DNA from: Acherontichlamydia pituitae | GTDB taxonomy: Bacteria > Chlamydiota > Chlamydiia > Chlamydiales > Rhabdochlamydiaceae | Length of the DNA stretch: 64,000 nucleotides | Assembly (NCBI GenBank): GCA_019634675.1 | Contig: JAHCAX010000001.1 | Span: 992,001-1,056,000, forward strand | Direction: 5' to 3' | Translations under genes and position numbers: made by a program | In this document: positions 53,238 through 62,342 of the stretch, one piece after another | Layout: each line of letters starts with the position of its first letter | Numbering within the stretch: the stretch's first letter is position 1 | The notes under the pieces: generated by a model | Databases searched by the model: none | What the model saw: the letters and a program-made list of their open reading frames with translations, nothing else | Told to the model about the DNA's origin: nothing

Positions 53238-54017
53238 TTAAAAGAATAGGACTTCGACCGGGTTTTGAGAAAGCAGGTGGTCGTTCGGAGAAAAATCGAG
53301 ACGGATGGTCTTTGTTTCATTACACACCTCCGCATGGCCATCGATATCCTTTGCCGGCTCCTGGACTTTCATGGGATAGATCCCATCAGGAGGAAGGCAT
53401 AGATTGGATGCGGCAATTTCATAATGGCCTTGCCGTTTGTTCAATGAAGAAAAGACAGAGTAGTTGCGTCCTAAGAGCGACGCTACTTCGGTCAGATTGC
53501 CTTCTTGAAGAGCTTTTCGAATGCGGCCTGAAGAGATCGGCAGGTCTTTCCAAAGGGTTTTATCCAGATACTTTACTTCAAAATCAAGCAGGGGAGCTAA
53601 GGCCTTTACGGCATCAGAAGTTCCTTGGCGGTCTTTACCAAAGCGGGCATCCTCTCCCAATGCAAGATAGGAGAAGGGAAGATGTTGTCTTAATTCCTTC
53701 AGAAACAGATCGAACGGTTGTTGCGCAAATTCAGCATTGAATTCGATCAAGATAACAAGATCGATGGAAAGTTCCTTAAAAAGCTTCAATTTATGCTCAA
53801 GTGTGCAGAGCTGCAATGTCGGGGCATGCCCGTTGAATACTTGAGAAGGATGATTGGCAAATGTCAACGCGGCGACTGTCCCTTGATCAGCGATCTTATT
53901 GCGTAAAAACTGAAAAAGGGCTTGATGGCCTAAGTGGACACCATCGAAGGACCCGATCGATAAGCCAATCGGTTGCGGCAAAGAGGGGATTTCATTGAGG
54001 CTGCGGCAAATGATCAT
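53238..54017 (-). CDS. ribF: RibF-type FAD synthetase with reduced riboflavin-kinase domain
   Basis: A 259-residue protein. The N-terminal FAD synthetase (nucleotidyltransferase) domain is intact, with SIGSFDGVHLGHQALF and the region LGEDARFGKDRQG. The C-terminal riboflavin-kinase part is short and lacks the usual GFPTAN motif; the corresponding stretch reads YEIAASNLCLPPDGIYPMKV. Typical RibF is about 300 residues. The gene ends next to MITE-like copy 2. FMN made elsewhere, or an unusual kinase, would be needed (inference). First gene after truB, 17 bases downstream. Confidence 0.85.
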   Translation of the reverse strand: MIICRSLNEIPSLPQPIGLSIGSFDGVHLGHQALFQFLRNKIADQGTVAALTFANHPSQVFNGHAPTLQLCTLEHKLKLFKELSIDLVILIEFNAEFAQQPFDLFLKELRQHLPFSYLALGEDARFGKDRQGTSDAVKALAPLLDFEVKYLDKTLWKDLPISSGRIRKALQEGNLTEVASLLGRNYSVFSSLNKRQGHYEIAASNLCLPPDGIYPMKVQEPAKDIDGHAEVCNETKTIRLDFSPNDHLLSQNPVEVLFF

Positions 54018-54034
54018 GGGACCTCTTTTGAAAC

Positions 54035-54718
54035 TTAACAGCCTTTCAAATGTTTTTGCAGATGCTTTTGCCAGTTGTAAAGCGGATCGAACAGGCGCTC
54101 GACTTCACAGCACTCATCAATTGTAAACACTCCGCTGCGCACACGCTCCAGCGCAGAAAGGTGAGCCCCGCATCCTAGCATTTGTCCGATATCATGGGCA
54201 AGGGATCGGATATATGTTCCCTTGGAGCAATGGACGTCGAGGTCCAGATAGGGATAGGCATAGCCGAGAGTTTCAATGCGGAGGGTGACTTGGACGGGCT
54301 CTCTTTCAATGGTTATCCCTTTGCGAGCCAGCTCGTATAGTTTTTTGCCTTGGACTTTTTTTGCGGAGAACATGGGAGGTACTTGCAGGATCGTTCCTTG
54401 AAACTGCAGCACCGTATTGTCGATTTCTTCCCGAGTAGGAATGAGATCGGATGTTTGCATGATTTCCCCTTCGGGGTCGTACGTTTCTGTACTAATGCCT
54501 AGGTGGATTCGTGCTCGATACTGTTTGTCTTGATTAAGAAACTGATTTGACAGACGTGTATAGTTCTTGCCGATGAGCAGAACGAGGACCCCTGTTGCGA
54601 ACGGATCCAGCGTTCCCGCATGTCCGATTGTCCGGATGCCGGTTACTCTTCGGAGCAAGGAAACCATGTGGAAAGAAGTTTTTCCGACAGGTTTATTGAG
54701 GGGGAGGATACCTTCCAA
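54035..54718 (-). CDS. truB: tRNA pseudouridine synthase B
   Basis: A 227-residue enzyme that makes pseudouridine 55 in tRNA. The N-terminal LPLNKPVGKTSFHMV and the catalytic region GHAGTLDPFATGVLVLLIG, with the essential Asp, are intact, as is KGTYIRSLAHDIG. It is shorter than the E. coli enzyme because the C-terminal extension is missing. It lies 8 bases after rbfA. Confidence 0.95.
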   Translation of the reverse strand: MEGILPLNKPVGKTSFHMVSLLRRVTGIRTIGHAGTLDPFATGVLVLLIGKNYTRLSNQFLNQDKQYRARIHLGISTETYDPEGEIMQTSDLIPTREEIDNTVLQFQGTILQVPPMFSAKKVQGKKLYELARKGITIEREPVQVTLRIETLGYAYPYLDLDVHCSKGTYIRSLAHDIGQMLGCGAHLSALERVRSGVFTIDECCEVERLFDPLYNWQKHLQKHLKGC

Positions 54719-54726
54719 AGCAACTC

Positions 54727-55122
54727 TCAGCTGTTTTCAATGTTGCTATCGGAGGGTGGGCATTTCCTTGACTTTTGCTCATCGTGGATCTTGCTCAATA
54801 GAGAGTCAATTTTGTATTGCTGCTCAACAGAAGAGTCCAGTTTGAATGTCAGCATAGGGAAATAGCGCATCACCACTTTTTTTGATGATTGGATCGCAAT
54901 GAAGCCAGCAGCGGACTGAAGCGCGCGAATCGTTTGCTCTTTAGCTTCTTGAGACCCAATGACGCTGATGTGGACTTTAGCATGCTGCAGATCGTTAGAG
55001 ATGTCCACTGCCGTTACGGTGACAAACTCATTCACATGAGGATTGCGCACCTCGCGATGGATCACCTCGGAGATCACCTCTTTTAAAAGGGAATTGAGCC
55101 TTGCAATGCGATTTTTTACCAT
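54727..55122 (-). CDS. rbfA: Ribosome-binding factor A
   Basis: A 131-residue 30S maturation factor. The KH-type core is visible: RIARLNSLLKEVISEVIHRE, then FVTVTAVDISNDLQHAKVHI and LRYFP-like VVMRYFPMLTFKLD. Located between infB (22 bases) and truB (8 bases), the classical order. Confidence 0.93.
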   Translation of the reverse strand: MVKNRIARLNSLLKEVISEVIHREVRNPHVNEFVTVTAVDISNDLQHAKVHISVIGSQEAKEQTIRALQSAAGFIAIQSSKKVVMRYFPMLTFKLDSSVEQQYKIDSLLSKIHDEQKSRKCPPSDSNIENS

Positions 55123-55144
55123 TAGACCTCGGGTGATGACTTCG

Positions 55145-58084
55145 TTATAGCTCTTGCGTTAAATAAGTGATTTCAAATGCCTGCAGGATATCTCCAACTT
55201 TTACTTCATTGTAATTCTGCAAGAGGATGCCGCACTCAAATCCTTTGGAGACTTCACGGACATCTTCTTTGACCCGCTTGAGGGAAGCGATCGCTCCTTT
55301 CCAAACAACTTGACCTTCTCGAATCACTCGCATACTGTGCGAACGCTTGATCAGTCCGTCTGTCACTTTGCAACCTGCAATGACTCCAAGTTGGGATGCT
55401 TTAAACACGGCGACGACTTCTGCTTCGCCCGTATCTGTCTCTTGCGGAATCTTATCGAGGAGTTTGAGCATTAATTCACGGACATCATCGACAGCATGGT
55501 AGATGATATCGTGCATTTTAACAGTGACCTTGAGCTTTTTGATCAAATCTTCGGCATGATTTTCAATTTGAGTGTGGAAGCCTAAGATTGTCGCTTTAGA
55601 TGCAGCTGCCAGTTGGACGTCGGATTCAGATATCTCGCCGACGCTGGTGGAGATGAAGTTGATCTCAACTTTGTTCGATTGGATCTTTTGCAATGAGATC
55701 TTCAATGCTTCGACCGATCCTTGAACGTCGCCGCGTAAAATCAAGTTCAATATCTTTTTCTGAACGGCTTGCTTGTCTTGGAGCAGGCTTTCTAGCCCAG
55801 CGCGCTTCATCAATTGCTGCTGCGCATGTCTCTTGCCTTCTGAGCGTTTTTCTGCAAGTTCCCTAGCTTCCTTCTCATTAGCAACGACGATGAACTCGCT
55901 TCCAGCTTCAGGAAGTCCTGACAAGCCTGTGATTTTAACAGGTGTGGAAGGGGTAGCTTCTGAAATATCGCGTCCATGTTCATCCTGCATCGTTTTTACA
56001 CGCGCAAAGTGTTGGGCGAATACGATAGCATCTCCAAGTCGAAGCGTTCCATTTTGAACAAGAACAGTCGCAACTGATCCCATTCCTTTGTGCATCTCGG
56101 ATTCAATGACGCTGCCGCGAGCGCGGGAAACGGGATTAGCTTTCAATTCAAGAATTTCAGCTTGAAGGGCAAGCATTTCCAGAAGTTCTTTGATCCCGGC
56201 GCCTGAAACTGCAGAACAATTGACAGTGATGGTCGTTCCGCCCCATGCTTCAGGGAGAAGGTTCTGGTCTGCAAGCTGACGATAGACGTTTTCAGCATTA
56301 AAATTTGGCTTGTCCGACTTATTGATCGCCACAACGATCGGCACGTTGGCAGCTTGCGCTTGGTTGATCGCTTCGATCGTTTGGGCCCTGATCCCTTCGT
56401 CGCCGGCCACAACCAGGACGATAATATCGGTAACGTCAGCGCCGCGTGCCCGCATTGCGGAAAACGCTTCGTGGCCTGGGGTATCGAGGATGGTCAGATC
56501 GCCAACAGGAGTATGGCATTTGAATGCGCCGATATGCTGGGTAATTTCGCCAGCTTCTCCAGCAGCGAGGTTCGTTTTGCGGATCGAATCGATCAAGCTT
56601 GTTTTGCCATGGTCGACATGTCCCATGAACGCTGCAACAGGAGGACGGAGTATGAGGGATTTAGGATCAGACTCTTGAATCTCCTCTTTGATTGTCTTAT
56701 CGGTGATGCGGACGCGGTCTTCTTCTGCGGTATCGATGGAGATTTCGCAATCGAAATCATGGCCTAGCAATTGGACAGTCGTTTCGTCATCTAGCAGATC
56801 ATTAAGGGTGATGACAACACCTTTCATGAACAGCTTAGAAATGAGCTGAGAGGCCTTTAATTTCATTTCAGCAGCCAAGTCTTTGACAGTGATCGGCAAT
56901 CGTACTTTAAGTTCTTTTGGACGAATAACCTCTTCTTGTTGAATGGGTCGCATCTTATGGGAAGGCCGCTTCTTTCTCCAGCCTTGTTCTTCTAGATCAT
57001 CGCGAAGGCCTTGCCGGTCGCGTGAGTCGAAGGTCTTTTCAGAAGTTCCGCCTTTTTTAGACGGCTTATATTCTCTGAAATCCTTAAATGCGGTTTTCTT
57101 TCCCTCTTCAGTGTCAGATTTTGGAGCCTCTTTTATCGGAGGGGACTTGCGCGGTTCGCCATGCGCTTCTTTGCCAGGGATGACAGGTCTGCTCATTGGT
57201 GAATAGCCATCTCGGCGGGGGCCTTGCGGATATCCTCCTTCACGGCGAGGAGCTCCAGGAGCGTATCCTCCGCCTTCGCGTCGAGGGCCTCCAGGTGTGT
57301 ATCCTCCGCCTTCGCGTCGAGGGCCTCCAGGAGCGTATCCTCCGCCTTCGCGTCGAGGAGCTCCAGGAGCGTATCCTCCGCCTTCGCGTCGAGGACCTCC
57401 AGGTGTGTATCCTCCGCCTTCGCGTCGAGGACCTCCGGGCGTGTAACCTCCACCTTCGCGGCGAGGGCCTTGCGGGTATCCGCCTTCGCGTCGAGGACCT
57501 CCAGGAGTGTATCCTCCGCCTTCACGTCGAGGACCGCCAGGCGTGTATCCTCCGCCTTCGCGGCGAGGGCCAGGCGCATAACCTTCTCTTCTGGGAGCTC
57601 CTCCGCCATAGCCACCTTCACGGTGCTGCTCGCTGCCGTATTGATGATGGGAAGGACGTGGTCTGTATTGAGGATAGGATTGTTGCTGATAGGGTGTTCG
57701 CGTTTGATCAGCAGGTTGGTCTGATCGAGGAGCTTCCTCTGACGGTCTTGGCGATGGCTTTTCTTGTTCAGGTTCTGGTTGCTTTTCAGCCCGCACTTGT
57801 TTTTCAGCTTCAACAGGCCGGTCTGCAATACCTTCTGCACGTGTAGTTTCAGCCACGCGTTCTGTCGAAGGTTTAGATTCGCTTGGCTCTGGAGCTGGCG
57901 CAGCTTGTTTTTGCTGTGCTGCTTCTACAGGCGCTCTTTCTTCTTCTCTTTCAGCTGGAGGAGATTCTGCTTCCGCCGCATCCGCTTTCTTTTTTTTCAG
58001 AGCAGAGGGTTTTTTAAGCTGGCCGATCTTAAGAGCTTCGGCAAGCTGAGCATTTTTAACGTTTAATTTAAGATTTTTGGCCAA
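55145..58084 (-). CDS. infB: Translation initiation factor IF-2 with long Arg/Gly/Tyr-rich repeat region
   Basis: A 979-residue GTPase that places initiator tRNA on the 30S subunit. After an acidic/Pro-rich N-terminus comes a repeat region (about residues 165-298) of about twelve units of PRREGGGYTPGG or close variants. Then the IF2-N domain (KDLAAEMKLKASQLISKLFM), the G domain with GHVDHGKTSL, DTPGHEAFSAMRARG and NKSDKP, and the C-terminal domains follow. Length exceeds the E. coli protein. It starts 3 bases after nusA. The repeat region is stop-free on the opposite strand, giving false long reading frames there. Confidence 0.96.
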   Translation of the reverse strand: MAKNLKLNVKNAQLAEALKIGQLKKPSALKKKKADAAEAESPPAEREEERAPVEAAQQKQAAPAPEPSESKPSTERVAETTRAEGIADRPVEAEKQVRAEKQPEPEQEKPSPRPSEEAPRSDQPADQTRTPYQQQSYPQYRPRPSHHQYGSEQHREGGYGGGAPRREGYAPGPRREGGGYTPGGPRREGGGYTPGGPRREGGYPQGPRREGGGYTPGGPRREGGGYTPGGPRREGGGYAPGAPRREGGGYAPGGPRREGGGYTPGGPRREGGGYAPGAPRREGGYPQGPRRDGYSPMSRPVIPGKEAHGEPRKSPPIKEAPKSDTEEGKKTAFKDFREYKPSKKGGTSEKTFDSRDRQGLRDDLEEQGWRKKRPSHKMRPIQQEEVIRPKELKVRLPITVKDLAAEMKLKASQLISKLFMKGVVITLNDLLDDETTVQLLGHDFDCEISIDTAEEDRVRITDKTIKEEIQESDPKSLILRPPVAAFMGHVDHGKTSLIDSIRKTNLAAGEAGEITQHIGAFKCHTPVGDLTILDTPGHEAFSAMRARGADVTDIIVLVVAGDEGIRAQTIEAINQAQAANVPIVVAINKSDKPNFNAENVYRQLADQNLLPEAWGGTTITVNCSAVSGAGIKELLEMLALQAEILELKANPVSRARGSVIESEMHKGMGSVATVLVQNGTLRLGDAIVFAQHFARVKTMQDEHGRDISEATPSTPVKITGLSGLPEAGSEFIVVANEKEARELAEKRSEGKRHAQQQLMKRAGLESLLQDKQAVQKKILNLILRGDVQGSVEALKISLQKIQSNKVEINFISTSVGEISESDVQLAAASKATILGFHTQIENHAEDLIKKLKVTVKMHDIIYHAVDDVRELMLKLLDKIPQETDTGEAEVVAVFKASQLGVIAGCKVTDGLIKRSHSMRVIREGQVVWKGAIASLKRVKEDVREVSKGFECGILLQNYNEVKVGDILQAFEITYLTQEL
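57196..57590. repeat. Tandem 30-36 bp coding repeats inside infB
   Basis: About twelve tandem units encode PRREGG-(G)-Y-x-P-x variants of 10-12 residues, differing mainly at Thr/Ala and Gly/Ala positions. They form a low-complexity RGG/GY-rich linker in IF-2. Copy number is likely to vary between strains. Confidence 0.85.
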
Positions 58085-58087
58085 CTG

Positions 58088-59359
58088 TTAGACCCTCTTT
58101 TTTCGGATTTGTTCAAGTATCTTATATGCCATTTCAATGCTGATCTCAGGAATTGATGAGAGTTGTTCCGGTGTGGCGTTCAATACTTTGCGTGCCGTAT
58201 CGAATCCAGCGCTGATTATACTTTCAATAATCATGCTATTGACACCTTCGACAGCCAGCGGCTCATCTAGTGTAGGATCGTCTGCAAGCGCGAGCTGAGC
58301 ACGCTCTATGTTCATGGCGCTTTGGTATTGGCTCATTTTTTGCACGTGGAGCTCAGCGCCAATCAGTTCACCGTTAAGCCGGGCGTTCATTCCGCGCTTT
58401 CCGAGAGCTGCAGGGTAGTCTTCGTCAGTAACAACAATGGAAATTGCAGATCCATCGTCGCTAACGTTAATTTTCTTGATCTCAACCGGCGTCAATGAAT
58501 TTTGAAGAAGCTGAACTGGATCTTCTGTAAATGGGATGATGTCGATCTTTTCATTGTTCAGTTCGCGGATGATATTTTTTACGCGGTTGCCACGGATTCC
58601 GACACAAGCCCCGACTGGATCAATTTTAGGATCTTGGGAGCGGACAGCCAGTTTTGTGCGGTATCCTGCATCGCGGACGATTTTCTCGATGATGATCGTC
58701 CCTTCATGAATTTCTGGCACCTCTTGAGAAAATAACTGAGCGACAAATTCAGGATGAGATCGAGACAGGATGACCTCGGCTCCGCCGCTTTCAGTATCGC
58801 GGACTTCTAGCAAAAGAGCTTGCACACGGTCGCCAACATTGTATTTTTCAGTCTTTGGATAGAAACGGTCAGGCAATATTGCCTCCACTTTTCCAAGATC
58901 GACAATGAGGGTTGCTCCTCGAACGACCCTTTTGACTGTCCCGGAGATGATCTCATTGATCCGGTGCCGGTATTCTTCGTAAATGACGTCCCTTTCAGCC
59001 CCTCTTAATTTTTGGGAGATAATTTGGCGTGCTGTTTGGGCAGCGATCCGTCCGAAATCTTGCGGAGTGACTGAAATATCCACCCACTGACCGATTTCGC
59101 AATAAGGGTTTAGGACGCGAGCATCTTCCAAAGTGATCTCTTCTTCAGGAATAGTTACCTTGTCGACAACCTCTTTTTGGGCAATGACGTCGATGTTTCC
59201 AGTTTTCGGATTGATCTGGACAGAAACATTGATCAAGCCCTTGACGCTTTTGCGAGCGGCTGCCCTAAGAGATTCTTCGATAGCCGTGATAATGACTTCA
59301 CGTTTGATCCCTTTTTCTCTCTCTAAATATTCAAAGATGGCGACTAGGTCTTTGTTCAT
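58088..59359 (-). CDS. nusA: Transcription termination/antitermination factor NusA
   Basis: A 423-residue protein. It has an N-terminal RNA polymerase-binding domain, an S1 domain (about 130-200, GTVKRVVRGATLIVDLGKVE) and two KH domains (PVGACVGIRGNRVKNIIREL and the GKRGMNARL motif). A short C-terminal helix-hairpin-helix region follows (LSSIPEISIEMAYKIL). It leads into infB after 3 bases. A palindromic leader with an extended -10 lies upstream. Confidence 0.95.
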   Translation of the reverse strand: MNKDLVAIFEYLEREKGIKREVIITAIEESLRAAARKSVKGLINVSVQINPKTGNIDVIAQKEVVDKVTIPEEEITLEDARVLNPYCEIGQWVDISVTPQDFGRIAAQTARQIISQKLRGAERDVIYEEYRHRINEIISGTVKRVVRGATLIVDLGKVEAILPDRFYPKTEKYNVGDRVQALLLEVRDTESGGAEVILSRSHPEFVAQLFSQEVPEIHEGTIIIEKIVRDAGYRTKLAVRSQDPKIDPVGACVGIRGNRVKNIIRELNNEKIDIIPFTEDPVQLLQNSLTPVEIKKINVSDDGSAISIVVTDEDYPAALGKRGMNARLNGELIGAELHVQKMSQYQSAMNIERAQLALADDPTLDEPLAVEGVNSMIIESIISAGFDTARKVLNATPEQLSSIPEISIEMAYKILEQIRKKRV

Positions 59360-59384
59360 CTGAAATTAAGCCTCTTCCTTATAG

Positions 59385-59452
59385 ATTATACACAAGTGAA
59401 CTCAAAAATATACTCAGGCAAAGCTGGATTTTTGAATTGACTTTTGTATAAA
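59385..59452 (-). promoter_or_regulatory. Palindromic leader with extended -10 upstream of nusA
   Basis: A 24-bp imperfect inverted repeat (59386-59409 with about 59428-59452) carries, on the minus strand, GTTCACTTGTGTATAAT, an extended -10 (TATAAT at 59385-59390). The first 16 bases are identical to the element at 7726-7741. Confidence 0.45.
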
Positions 59453-59477
59453 ACGCGGGCTCTATGAACCCGCGTTT
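59451..59477 (-). terminator. Terminator of rpsA
   Basis: A 9-bp perfect stem (59451-59459 AAACGCGGG with 59469-59477) followed on the minus strand by TTTT. It lies just after the rpsA stop at 59516. A smaller hairpin (CTCGAT/ATCGAG) sits between them. Confidence 0.7.
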
Positions 59478-59515
59478 GTAGCTTGCTCCTCGATATAAAT
59501 CGAGTTGCTCCTTAA

Positions 59516-61264
59516 CTAGTTAAGAGTATCCTCTGTAGCTTCTTCGTCGCTCTTCTTGCCTTTTTTGGCTTTAGAAGTGCCGACGACGATGTCATCGCGA
59601 TTGAACTTGTTCTTGTCGACTAAATAGTCTTTGATCGAAAGAGCAATTTTTTTGTGTTCCGGATCCAATTTGATGACCTTGGCTGTCACTTCTTCGCCTT
59701 TATTGACGACATCTTCCACTTTTCCAAACGGCTGGTCGGAAAGTTCTGTGACGTGGACAAGAGCTTCGATCCCGTTATCGAGTTCGACAAATGCGCCGAA
59801 AGCTGTGATTTTAGAAACAATGCCCTTGACGAGGGTTCCAACTGGCATCGTCTTTTCGATTGTTTCCCAAGGATTGTTGCTAAGCTGCTTGACGCCGAGA
59901 GTGATTTTTTTGCTTTCTTTGTCAACAGACAGGACAATCGCTTCTACTTTGTCTCCTTTTTTCAAGACTTCAGAAGGGTGGGAGACTTTTTTGATCCAGC
60001 TTAAATCGGAGATGTGGATCAGTCCATCAATTCCAGGCTCAAGCTCTACAAATGCACCGTAGTTAGTCAGATTACGGATCTCTGCAGTAACGCTGCTGCC
60101 GATTGGGAATTTTCTTTCGACATCGTCCCATGGATTTTTTTCTGTTTGCTTGATTCCGAGAGAGATTTTTCCTTCTTCTTTTTGGACGGAGAGGACAATC
60201 GCTTCGACTTCATCGCCTTTCTGGACGATTTCGCTAGGATCGGTCACGTTTTTAACCCATGACATTTCTGAAACGTGGATTAGACCTTCAATGCCTGGCT
60301 CGATCTCGATAAAGGCGCCGTATGGGACCAAATTGACGATTTTTCCGCGGACCTTAGTTCCTGGCGGATAGCGCATTTCAATCTCTTCCCAAGGATTGCT
60401 TTCTTTCTGCTTCATTCCAAGGGCTACGCGGCCTTTCTCTTTGTCGACATGAAGAATGATGACTTCGAGTTCTTGTCCGAGAGCAACCATTTCTGAAGGA
60501 TGCTTGATCCTTTTCCAAGTCATGTCGGTGATATGGAGCAGTCCATCGATGCCATCGAGGTCAAGGAACACGCCGAAGTCTGTGATGTTTTTCACAACGC
60601 CTCTGCGGAGCTCGCCTTCATTGATGTTTTCCAGCATCTCAGCTTTGCGAGAGATCCTTTCTTCTTCGAGAAGTTCGCGGCGGGAAACGACGATGTTCTT
60701 GCGTTCAGTATTGATCTTAAGGATCTTGAAGTCGTATGTCTGGCCGATAAACTCATCGAGGTTCTTGATCCGCTTGTTGTCGATTTGCGATCCCGGCAAG
60801 AATGCTTCCATGCCGATATCGACCATCAAGCCGCCTTTGACTTTTCGGATGACCTTACCCTTAACAATCGAGCCTTCATTGCAGTGGTTGACAATGTATT
60901 CCCACTGTCTTTGTCTGCGGGCTTTATCGCGCGATAGGACGATTTGTCCATCTTCGCCTTCAGTTTGGTCGAGATAGACTTCTACTTCATTGTCCAAAGC
61001 GAGCTCGCTCGGTTCTGGGAATTCTCCAATTGGAACTAGACCTTCTGATTTTAATCCTACATCGACTACGACGAAATCTTTTGTGATCTCTACAATTCTT
61101 CCTTTGAGGATTTGACCTGTGCTCATTGACGAAACGGATCCTTCGCCGGCAGCTTCTTCTTTGCGGTTCAAAAGGCTCATGAATTGTTTCGCATCGTCTT
61201 CGTGATAGTCTACGTCGTCGATGATTTTACTTTGGTTCCAATCGTTTTTATTTGCTTTGGACAT
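59516..61264 (-). CDS. rpsA: 30S ribosomal protein S1
   Basis: A 582-residue S1 protein with six S1 repeats, recognisable by GQILKGRIVEITKDFVVVDV, GLMVDIGMEAFLPGSQID and later LHITDMTWKRIKHPSE and LIHVSEMSW motifs. It helps bind mRNA to the 30S subunit. Residues at the end are rich in Lys and Glu. The gene precedes nusA in transcription but is separated from it by a terminator. It is divergent from lysC. Confidence 0.96.
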   Translation of the reverse strand: MSKANKNDWNQSKIIDDVDYHEDDAKQFMSLLNRKEEAAGEGSVSSMSTGQILKGRIVEITKDFVVVDVGLKSEGLVPIGEFPEPSELALDNEVEVYLDQTEGEDGQIVLSRDKARRQRQWEYIVNHCNEGSIVKGKVIRKVKGGLMVDIGMEAFLPGSQIDNKRIKNLDEFIGQTYDFKILKINTERKNIVVSRRELLEEERISRKAEMLENINEGELRRGVVKNITDFGVFLDLDGIDGLLHITDMTWKRIKHPSEMVALGQELEVIILHVDKEKGRVALGMKQKESNPWEEIEMRYPPGTKVRGKIVNLVPYGAFIEIEPGIEGLIHVSEMSWVKNVTDPSEIVQKGDEVEAIVLSVQKEEGKISLGIKQTEKNPWDDVERKFPIGSSVTAEIRNLTNYGAFVELEPGIDGLIHISDLSWIKKVSHPSEVLKKGDKVEAIVLSVDKESKKITLGVKQLSNNPWETIEKTMPVGTLVKGIVSKITAFGAFVELDNGIEALVHVTELSDQPFGKVEDVVNKGEEVTAKVIKLDPEHKKIALSIKDYLVDKNKFNRDDIVVGTSKAKKGKKSDEEATEDTLN

Positions 61265-61410
61265 GTTAAGGGTTACTCCTAGGGTTTATAAATCAAGCCC
61301 ATCCATTTGGGTTTAAAGGGAAGATGCTATCAAAAGATTCGTAATATAAGCAACGGTAAAAAATCCGATCCTTCTGCATAGAGCTTTGATTCTACGGATG
61401 CTGAATTCTA

Positions 61411-61439
61411 TTGCCAGAGTTTGAAAAATTTATTAGGAT
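61411..61439 (+). promoter_or_regulatory. Putative lysC promoter
   Basis: -35 TTGCCA (61411-61416), 17-base spacer, -10 TAGGAT (61434-61439), about 30 bases before the start at 61476. Moderate match. Confidence 0.45.
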
Positions 61440-61475
61440 TGCTTTTATCCTTTGTTCTAGCTTTGACGTCTGCTT

Positions 61476-62339
61476 ATGGAAACGATTATAATGAAATTCG
61501 GCGGGGCGGCAGTTTCGAGCACGGAACAGTTTTCCCGCATCGCAGAAATTATTTTAAACCGCGCTGGCAATGCTAAAGTCGTCGTTGTCGTTAGCGCCAT
61601 GGGCGATACGACCGACCAGCTGCTAGCTCTAGCAAAGAAAGTCCACCCAGAACCTCCCCTTCGAGAACAAGACATGCTGGTCTCTGTCGGAGAAAGGATC
61701 AGCGTAGCCCTACTTGCGATGGCGCTTCAATTAAAAAACAAAGAAGCGATCAGTTTTACAGGCAGCCAGTCGGGCATCATTACTTCGAGCCTGCATTCTG
61801 AGGCCCGGATCGTCGATGTTAAGCCCCACCGTCTAAAAAGACACCTCGACGAGGGGCGGATTGTGATCGTCGCAGGTTTCCAAGGAGTGAGCAGGGAGGG
61901 CGAGATCACGACTTTGGGAAGAGGCGGGTCCGATACGACAGCTGTCGCCCTTGGTGTTGCTTTAGAGGCAAGCGTCATCGAGTTTTACAAGGACGTGCCT
62001 GGCATATGCGAAGAGGACCCTAAAAAAAATCCTTATGCCAAGGTCTTAAGCAACCTTTCATACGGAAGCGCTTTGGAAATTATTGAGAAGGGGGCCGAGG
62101 TCTTGCACGCTAGGTGCATCAAGCTTGCTGAAAGAAATTTATTGAATTTGCATATTCGCTCTTTTTTTGATCCAGAGTTGCGGTATAGCCAAGGAACCTT
62201 GATAGGACCTCTTGAAATAGCGGTTAGTCAATCTTGTGAAGCAGGCTCAAAACTTGGATGTTCGGAAAAATCGATGAGTTCGAGCAAGTTTGCCGGACAA
62301 CCAAGTTTTGCAACTAGTTCATGCATTTATGAGGAATAG
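61476..62339 (+). CDS. lysC: Aspartokinase catalytic domain, lacking ACT domains
   Basis: A 287-residue protein with an intact amino-acid-kinase domain: MKFGGAAVSS at the start, VSVGERISVALLAMAL, TLGRGGSDTTAVALG and FYKDVPGICEEDPKKNP. It makes aspartyl phosphate, the first step toward lysine/diaminopimelate. Ordinary aspartokinases have a C-terminal pair of ACT domains and more than 400 residues. Here the chain ends soon after HARCIKLAERN in a Ser/Cys-rich tail without ACT similarity. The next gene begins 3 bases later, so no missing part fits downstream. Feedback control by lysine is probably absent (inference). Confidence 0.85.
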   Translation: METIIMKFGGAAVSSTEQFSRIAEIILNRAGNAKVVVVVSAMGDTTDQLLALAKKVHPEPPLREQDMLVSVGERISVALLAMALQLKNKEAISFTGSQSGIITSSLHSEARIVDVKPHRLKRHLDEGRIVIVAGFQGVSREGEITTLGRGGSDTTAVALGVALEASVIEFYKDVPGICEEDPKKNPYAKVLSNLSYGSALEIIEKGAEVLHARCIKLAERNLLNLHIRSFFDPELRYSQGTLIGPLEIAVSQSCEAGSKLGCSEKSMSSSKFAGQPSFATSSCIYEE

Positions 62340-62342
62340 CAG

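Noticed and set aside
57196..57590. Possible CRISPR array
   Set aside because: Repeats are contiguous coding units without unique spacers, and no cas genes are nearby.
57193..57846. Open frames on both strands over the infB repeat
   Set aside because: The 36-bp tandem repeats lack stops in several frames. Only the IF-2 frame joins to conserved domains.
59386..59515. Possible tRNA in the nusA-rpsA gap
   Set aside because: The hairpins are a promoter palindrome and a terminator. No cloverleaf or TTC-arm consensus fits.
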